From: CAHJXF01 sp038225855
GTDB lineage: Bacteria > Pseudomonadota > Gammaproteobacteria > Burkholderiales > Burkholderiaceae_D
Reading direction: 5' to 3'
Assembly (NCBI GenBank): GCA_038225855.1
Contig: JBBRQU010000005.1
Coordinates: forward strand, 69,167-133,166
Length of the DNA: 64,000 nucleotides
Positions 59,757-64,000 of the stretch are shown in pieces. The position numbers were made by a program, and so were the translations under genes. A model generated the notes under the pieces. That model made no database searches, was not told the DNA's origin, and saw only the letters and a program-made list of their open reading frames with translations. Position 1 is the stretch's first letter. Each line of letters begins with the position of its first letter.

Positions 59757-60902
59757 CTACTTCTGTTTGAACTCGCTGTCCGGCAGCGCCATCACCTTGC
59801 CGATGGGCGATGACAGGCCGCGCTCTTTGAGAATCGCCTGCGCGAATTCGGGCATCACCGCTTCCGGTCGAAGCTTCTCTGAGTTGATACTCTTGATAGA
59901 GAACAAGAAGGTCGCCGAGTTGGCAATCTGCGTGAGTACCTCGGGTGTGACAGTGTAGGGCAACGTCAGGCGAATGGGCGCACCGCCGGACTCCTCCGGG
60001 TACTTCCCGAACATGGAAGCCCAGAGCATCTTCTCGGTGAAGCCGGTGGCCTGCTGAACCGCCATGCCGGCCACATCCATCGCGTTCTTGGGGTCTGCCA
60101 AATAGAGTTGCGCGTCAAGTTCGGCGTTGAGCCATGCCTTGACGACATCGGGCCGCTGCTTGATCAGGTCGGCACGCATGGTGAGGAAACCAGCGTCGCT
60201 TTCGCCGACCGTCGCACCGGATGCGATGCGCTTGGCCAGGCCCTCTTGCATCAGCCGTGATGCGGTCGGCTCCCAGATCACCGCCGCATCGATCTTGCCA
60301 GCCCTGAAACCGCTTGTGATGACCTCGATGCTCTGATTCAGCACGACCGCTGGGGTTATGCCCTCCTTCTTGAAAACGGACTGTGCAAAGCGATCGGCAC
60401 AGCTTCCCAGCGGGATCGCGATGCGCTTGCCCTCCAGCCACTTGATGCCTTCCTTTGCATTCTTGAACTGAGGGGCATCGGGCCTCGCGAGAAAGATGTT
60501 GCATTGATCGGTTCCAACCCCGATGGTCGCGACGATGCGAATGTCGGCGACGTCCTGCTTGGTGGTCGACACGATGGCCGGCATGTCCCCCACGTAGCCG
60601 ATGTGCTGCTTGCCCGCAAGCATCGCGTTCACGATCACGGCGCCTTGAAGGCCAATCGAGAACTCGACGGTCGAACCCTTGGGCAGGTATTTCTCGTACA
60701 GCTTCTTGCCACGCATGACGATGCCGGACCACGACTCCGTGTAGAAAGGCTGGTAGCCGATCACGAGATGGACGGGTTCGCCGACCTTCCCGTATTCGAG
60801 GTCGCCAGCCACGGCGATTGAAGGGACCGAGATCGCCAATCCCGCAGCAGCGACAAAACCTGCCAGCGCTGCGCGCAAACGTTGATTCATGCAATTCCCC
60901 AT
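59757..60902 (-). CDS. Periplasmic binding protein of nitrate/sulfonate/taurine type
   Basis: Receptor of 381 residues with a signal peptide (cleavage near SIAVAG). VHLVIGYQPFYTESWSGIVMR and VNAMLAGKQHIGYVGDMPAI are standard for the TauA/SsuA/NMT1-like fold, and GKIDAAVIWEPTASRL is the second lobe. It should deliver an aromatic, sulfonated or similar small anion to the heteromeric permease pair. AAGGAGG lies five bases before ATG 60902, the best RBS in this operon; ATG 60890 is a weaker alternative. The gene follows the ferredoxin gene by 109 bases. Confidence 0.92.
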   Translation of the reverse strand: MGNCMNQRLRAALAGFVAAAGLAISVPSIAVAGDLEYGKVGEPVHLVIGYQPFYTESWSGIVMRGKKLYEKYLPKGSTVEFSIGLQGAVIVNAMLAGKQHIGYVGDMPAIVSTTKQDVADIRIVATIGVGTDQCNIFLARPDAPQFKNAKEGIKWLEGKRIAIPLGSCADRFAQSVFKKEGITPAVVLNQSIEVITSGFRAGKIDAAVIWEPTASRLMQEGLAKRIASGATVGESDAGFLTMRADLIKQRPDVVKAWLNAELDAQLYLADPKNAMDVAGMAVQQATGFTEKMLWASMFGKYPEESGGAPIRLTLPYTVTPEVLTQIANSATFLFSIKSINSEKLRPEAVMPEFAQAILKERGLSSPIGKVMALPDSEFKQK

Positions 60903-61011
60903 GCCTGCCTCCTTGTTATGCGCCTGAATAACCAGAACGCTCAGTGCCAGAACATCTTCGTTACTCCATCGGTTCGAGTTGCGACGCTGCCCTTCCGGTT
61001 GTGCCGGCGCG

Positions 61012-61740
61012 CTACTTCTCGCCTTGCGACCCGAGATGCTTCGTGATCAACGCCGAGAGCTGTCGCATGACCAAATAGCCTGACGCCGGCTCGTCGGCGA
61101 GTACCTTCAAGACGTCCGCGCCTTTCAAGCGCAGCACGGTCGACTTCTCGAGACAAGCCGCCTTCGCGATTCGACGAGGATGGTCTTCCAGTAATGCTGC
61201 CCAACCGAACACCTCGCCCTTGCGCAACATGAACCCTGCAGGGCCGGTCCGATCGCCACGCCCGATGATGAATTCAACGCGGCCCGATTCCAGGATGTAC
61301 AGGTCATCGGCCGGATCACCCACGCCATACAGCGTGGCCGGACCGTCGTGTTCCTCTCGCCGCGCCAGCGCATCGAGTTTCGCGATCGCCGTGTCCGAGG
61401 CGCCCTTGAACAATTCGGATACTTTCAACGCGCTCGATTGCAGAACGAATATCTCGTCGCCCTCACGAGCAACTTCGTAGCGCTCGAGTGGCGCCTCGGC
61501 CAAGCCGACCGCCGCACCGGTCGTGATGTCCCATTGCCACAGATGTTGATGGCAAGTCAGCGTCGCGCCGTCGAAGAAGCCTTCGTCGAGGCAGACATCC
61601 TGGTGCGGGCACAACCCCTGGTAGGCGAAGTATGCGTCGCCTGCATTCGCGATCAACACCTTGACACCGAGCGACGTGTCGTAGCTCTTCATCCCGTTGG
61701 ACGGAACATCGCTGGCGCTGCAGATATGAATTCTTTTCAT
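61012..61740 (-). CDS. Rieske [2Fe-2S] ferredoxin fused to a cNMP-binding-like domain
   Basis: Chimera of 242 residues. Residues 1-100 are a Rieske ferredoxin with Cys44-Pro-His46 and Cys63-His-Gln-His66 as cluster ligands, the electron donor type used by ring-hydroxylating oxygenases. Residues about 120-235 are a Crp-type cyclic-nucleotide-binding-like domain: DLYILESGRVEFI, the cassette FGWAALLED (178-186), and Arg190-Ile-Ala192. The Glu of the classic cassette is Trp180, the same change as in the permease at 58337. It lies nine bases after the reductase gene, whose partner it should be. Confidence 0.9.
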   Translation of the reverse strand: MKRIHICSASDVPSNGMKSYDTSLGVKVLIANAGDAYFAYQGLCPHQDVCLDEGFFDGATLTCHQHLWQWDITTGAAVGLAEAPLERYEVAREGDEIFVLQSSALKVSELFKGASDTAIAKLDALARREEHDGPATLYGVGDPADDLYILESGRVEFIIGRGDRTGPAGFMLRKGEVFGWAALLEDHPRRIAKAACLEKSTVLRLKGADVLKVLADEPASGYLVMRQLSALITKHLGSQGEK

Positions 61741-61749
61741 GCCCGACCT

Positions 61750-62787
61750 TCAGCTGAACTTGTCGTATCGAATGTTGGAGGTCGATACACGGGACATCAG
61801 AAGCATGCGAATGCAGGCGTCCACTGCGGGCGGCGGCCCGGCGAGATACGCACGTACCCCTTGAAAGCGACCCTGCATCCGCCGACCCGCGACCTCGTGA
61901 ACGAAGCCGGAGTCGAATGTGAGCAATGGATGGTCAATCTGCGCCGAAGCGGTGGCGGGTTCCTCCGACAGCGCGATCGTGACGTTCAGTTTTTCGCCGC
62001 ACTTTTCGCGAAGGCGTGAAAATTCGTCGAGATAGAACGCGTCCTTGATCGACCGCACGCCGAAAAACACATCGCCGCCGTAGTCGGAGAAGTAGTTCTC
62101 GCCGGCCGCCCGCGCAAGGATGGACATCATTCCCGCGATGCCGCTGCCGCCGGCAATGCACACGATATTGGTCGCGAGGGAGGGGAAGAACGTCGCGCCG
62201 CCCAAGGGGCCGAAAACATCCACCTCGGTGCCTTCGCTCGGCCGCGAGAACAGCCAGTCCGACAATGCGCCGCCGGGCTTCTTCTTCACCACAAAGCGCA
62301 GCGTTGAAGCCGATCGATCGTAGTTGACCATCGACCAGCCGCGAAATCCTTTCACGCCCGGTACTTCGATCATCACGAACTGACCAGCGTCGAATTCCAT
62401 CGGCGTCATCAGGTCGATGTGCAACTGCATGACATCGTGCGTCAGCATCGCGGTGTCGCGAATGCTGCCCTTGACGGCAGTCGGCACGCAAACGCCGGGA
62501 TCGACGTCCTGCACAAAGCTGGCCACTTCGACCGAGACGTCGCCGCGCGCCGTGCATTGGCACATCAGGAACTCGTTGGCGTTCTTGAGAAACTTGCGCC
62601 CCGGCGCCTCGGGCCAGCCATCCGCAATCTCACCGGACACCAGTCGCGCCTTGCAGGTGCCGCACGTGCCGCTGCCGCACTCGTACGGCAAGGTTATGCC
62701 TTGACTCAGCCCCGCATAAAGAATCTTGGCCGACGGGGCAGCCTCAAAGTGATGCGCGCGATTTCTTGCATTCAGCTGAATCTTCAT
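61750..62787 (-). CDS. Oxygenase NAD(P)H reductase with plant-type [2Fe-2S], FAD and NAD domains
   Basis: Electron-transfer flavoprotein of 345 residues. A plant-type ferredoxin domain at the N-terminus uses Cys37, Cys42, Cys45 and Cys76. The FAD domain shows RGWSMVNY in place of RxYS, and the NAD domain IAGGSGIAGMMSIL. This is the class III (naphthalene dioxygenase-type) reductase layout, matching the separate Rieske ferredoxin. It reduces that ferredoxin with NAD(P)H. The gene lies 20 bases downstream of the beta subunit gene. Confidence 0.93.
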   Translation of the reverse strand: MKIQLNARNRAHHFEAAPSAKILYAGLSQGITLPYECGSGTCGTCKARLVSGEIADGWPEAPGRKFLKNANEFLMCQCTARGDVSVEVASFVQDVDPGVCVPTAVKGSIRDTAMLTHDVMQLHIDLMTPMEFDAGQFVMIEVPGVKGFRGWSMVNYDRSASTLRFVVKKKPGGALSDWLFSRPSEGTEVDVFGPLGGATFFPSLATNIVCIAGGSGIAGMMSILARAAGENYFSDYGGDVFFGVRSIKDAFYLDEFSRLREKCGEKLNVTIALSEEPATASAQIDHPLLTFDSGFVHEVAGRRMQGRFQGVRAYLAGPPPAVDACIRMLLMSRVSTSNIRYDKFS

Positions 62788-62807
62788 GGGCCGGGCGTCG
62801 GGCGTGA

Positions 62808-63269
62808 TCAGAAGGGAACGTGATAGCCGAAGCCGAGCATCCGCGTGTCGAGCTTGACATTGCGATCGAGCAGTTTGGGCAAGCCGTCCGCCAGGCTGAC
62901 GCGGTCGTGAATCTTGCCGACGGCAAACAGCTCGGTCGTCCCGCCGTCGAGCGTCGTCCTGAACACCTGCAGCGCGCTGACGACCTGCGCTTGCGTCGCG
63001 TCATCGTTTTCCTTGACGGTGTACACCGTGACATGCCGACTGAGCGGCGATTGGTCGCTGTTGTGCTTTGGAAGGTTCGCGAACAGCGCCTGCATGCCCG
63101 CCTTGTCGTGCTCAAGCCAAGTCATTTCCTTGCGGATTTCCGGGCTGTAGGCCGTAATCGAATAGTGATAGTCCGGGTCGCACAAGTCGAGGTAGTCACC
63201 GAACTTCTTGTCGTCGAGTGTCATGCAGGATCGGCAGATGAGTTCGGAAATGGCGTTTCGGAGATCCAC
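62808..63269 (-). CDS. Ring-hydroxylating dioxygenase beta subunit
   Basis: Small subunit of 153 residues with an NTF2-like fold. LDDKKFGDYLDLCDPDYHYSI and VSLADGLPKLLDRNVKLDTRML are typical landmarks; the C-terminal R-x-L-G-F strand ends the protein. It packs with the alpha subunit in an alpha3beta3 hexamer. GTG 63269 is chosen because it gives the family length and a GAGG lies upstream; ATG 63224 is the next possibility. It lies 37 bases after the alpha gene. Confidence 0.88.
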   Translation of the reverse strand: MDLRNAISELICRSCMTLDDKKFGDYLDLCDPDYHYSITAYSPEIRKEMTWLEHDKAGMQALFANLPKHNSDQSPLSRHVTVYTVKENDDATQAQVVSALQVFRTTLDGGTTELFAVGKIHDRVSLADGLPKLLDRNVKLDTRMLGFGYHVPF

Positions 63270-63306
63270 GGGTCGTCCTCGCGTTCGTTCGAGATGACAA
63301 AGCCAG

Positions 63307-64000
63307 TTACGCGGCGACCGCAGATTCGACTGCGACCTGCGGGTCATAGGCCTTGCGTCCCATGCGCTTGCCCCACTCGGCGTAGAAGTGGCGCATGCCA
63401 CCCTCGTCATGGATGGTCATGTTTTCTTCGCGGCCGTGCAGTACCCACTTGCTGTCGGTACGGTCGCGCATCGCCAAACCCTGACCATGCACGCCAAGCA
63501 GGTCTTCGTGCAGGTTGCGGCCGAACGGTCCCCAGATCTGGTTATGATCGCGCACGCGCTCCGCGCGCTGCTCCGGCGTGTCGCTCTTCAAGCCCAGCCC
63601 GCGGAACTCGATGATCAGCTTGTTCGGGCCCAGTGGAATCGCGGTGTCCATGCGCAGCACTGACGTGCGCAGGTTGTAGGTCATGCCCGGAAAGATGTCG
63701 ATCAGGACCCAACCGCCCGGCGCAAGCCCAGGCCAACCGACACCGCGCTGCTTGCTGCCCTCATAGGCGTCGTACTTGATCGACATCGAGCCGACCGATG
63801 CGTGCCCGTTCGGATAGCCGGTGTATTTGCGATCGAAGTACCCCGGCTGCATCATGCCAGTGATGCGGTTGAAGTAGTGCATGTAGTCGTGATAGAACTC
63901 GCTGTTCGTGTCGTGCCACAGCTTGTAGTTCGTGTTGACTACTGCCTTGTGATAGTGGAAGACCTCCAGCGGCATGCTGAGGTTTTCGTCGAGCATGCTC
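63307..64000 (-). CDS. Ring-hydroxylating dioxygenase alpha subunit, C-terminal part
   Basis: The catalytic domain of a Rieske non-haem iron oxygenase, cut by the window edge; at least 229 residues are visible. NYKLWHDTNSEFYHDYMHYF carries the HxxxH iron ligands, and the third ligand Asp should lie in the C-terminal EDLLGVHGQ region. The N-terminal Rieske domain lies beyond the window. With the beta, ferredoxin and reductase genes it forms a complete four-component dioxygenase or monooxygenase. The substrate is not predictable from this part. Confidence 0.92.
   Translation of the reverse strand, partial: SMLDENLSMPLEVFHYHKAVVNTNYKLWHDTNSEFYHDYMHYFNRITGMMQPGYFDRKYTGYPNGHASVGSMSIKYDAYEGSKQRGVGWPGLAPGGWVLIDIFPGMTYNLRTSVLRMDTAIPLGPNKLIIEFRGLGLKSDTPEQRAERVRDHNQIWGPFGRNLHEDLLGVHGQGLAMRDRTDSKWVLHGREENMTIHDEGGMRHFYAEWGKRMGRKAYDPQVAVESAVAA

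Overview
The window reads as a chromosomal segment of a GC-rich betaproteobacterium, probably Burkholderiales. Supporting signs are strong G/C bias at third codon positions, a thiS-thiG-trmB cluster, a SWIB protein with a Lys/Ala tail, an RlpA-like DPBB lipoprotein, dpp-type peptide transporters, CaiB/BaiF and FadD fatty or aromatic acid genes, and three families of short palindromic intergenic repeats. Both ends are cut inside genes: an acyl-CoA dehydrogenase on the left and a Rieske oxygenase alpha subunit on the right.

Layout. 1-15 kb: acyl-CoA dehydrogenase, benzoate/2-aminobenzoate-type CoA ligase, an ABC-2 exporter pair, a LytS/LytTR two-component pair, thioesterase, DPBB lipoprotein, FadD, a HExxH lipoprotein peptidase, a molybdopterin oxidoreductase and an alpha-methylacyl-CoA racemase. 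14.7-32 kb: a SWIB protein, then two side-by-side dipeptide/oligopeptide ABC loci carrying M20 amidohydrolases. The second locus has no substrate-binding protein, so it may share the one from the first. 32-50 kb: a decaying VOC/ArsR/SRPBCC cluster, two very large class III cyclase-ATPase regulators, thiS-thiG-trmB with a diiron protein, a phospholipase D lipoprotein, tRNA-Gly(CCC), gabD, an O-antigen-ligase-like protein, and a HicB antitoxin without HicA. 50.5-54.7 kb: a frameshifted M20 gene, an AT-richer alcohol dehydrogenase, the 3' half of a tRNA-Lys with its terminator (a likely island boundary), two DUF202 proteins and a GNAT acetyltransferase.

54.3-64 kb is the most unusual part. It is a minus-strand gene train: oxygenase alpha, beta, reductase, Rieske ferredoxin, periplasmic binding protein, permease, ATPase, permease, ATPase, amidohydrolase, GNAT. 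It looks like an uptake-plus-ring-hydroxylation operon for an unidentified aromatic or sulfonated compound. Three features stand out. (1) The Rieske ferredoxin and one permease each carry a fused Crp-type cyclic-nucleotide-binding-like domain, and the two domains resemble each other and share the same Glu-to-Trp change in the phosphate-binding cassette. (2) The importer seems fully heteromeric, with two different permeases and two different ATPases whose signature and H-loop defects are complementary, predicting one consensus and one degenerate ATP site. (3) The amidohydrolase-2 protein has lost both His of the DxHxH motif and the late metal Asp. Together these suggest a catabolic operon whose uptake and electron supply answer to one small-molecule or redox signal through a shared sensor domain. 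That is inference, not demonstrated.

Three genes are broken (VOC by a 1-nt frameshift, SRPBCC by an in-frame amber, M20 by a 1-nt frameshift). Real decay and sequencing error cannot be told apart from one sequence.
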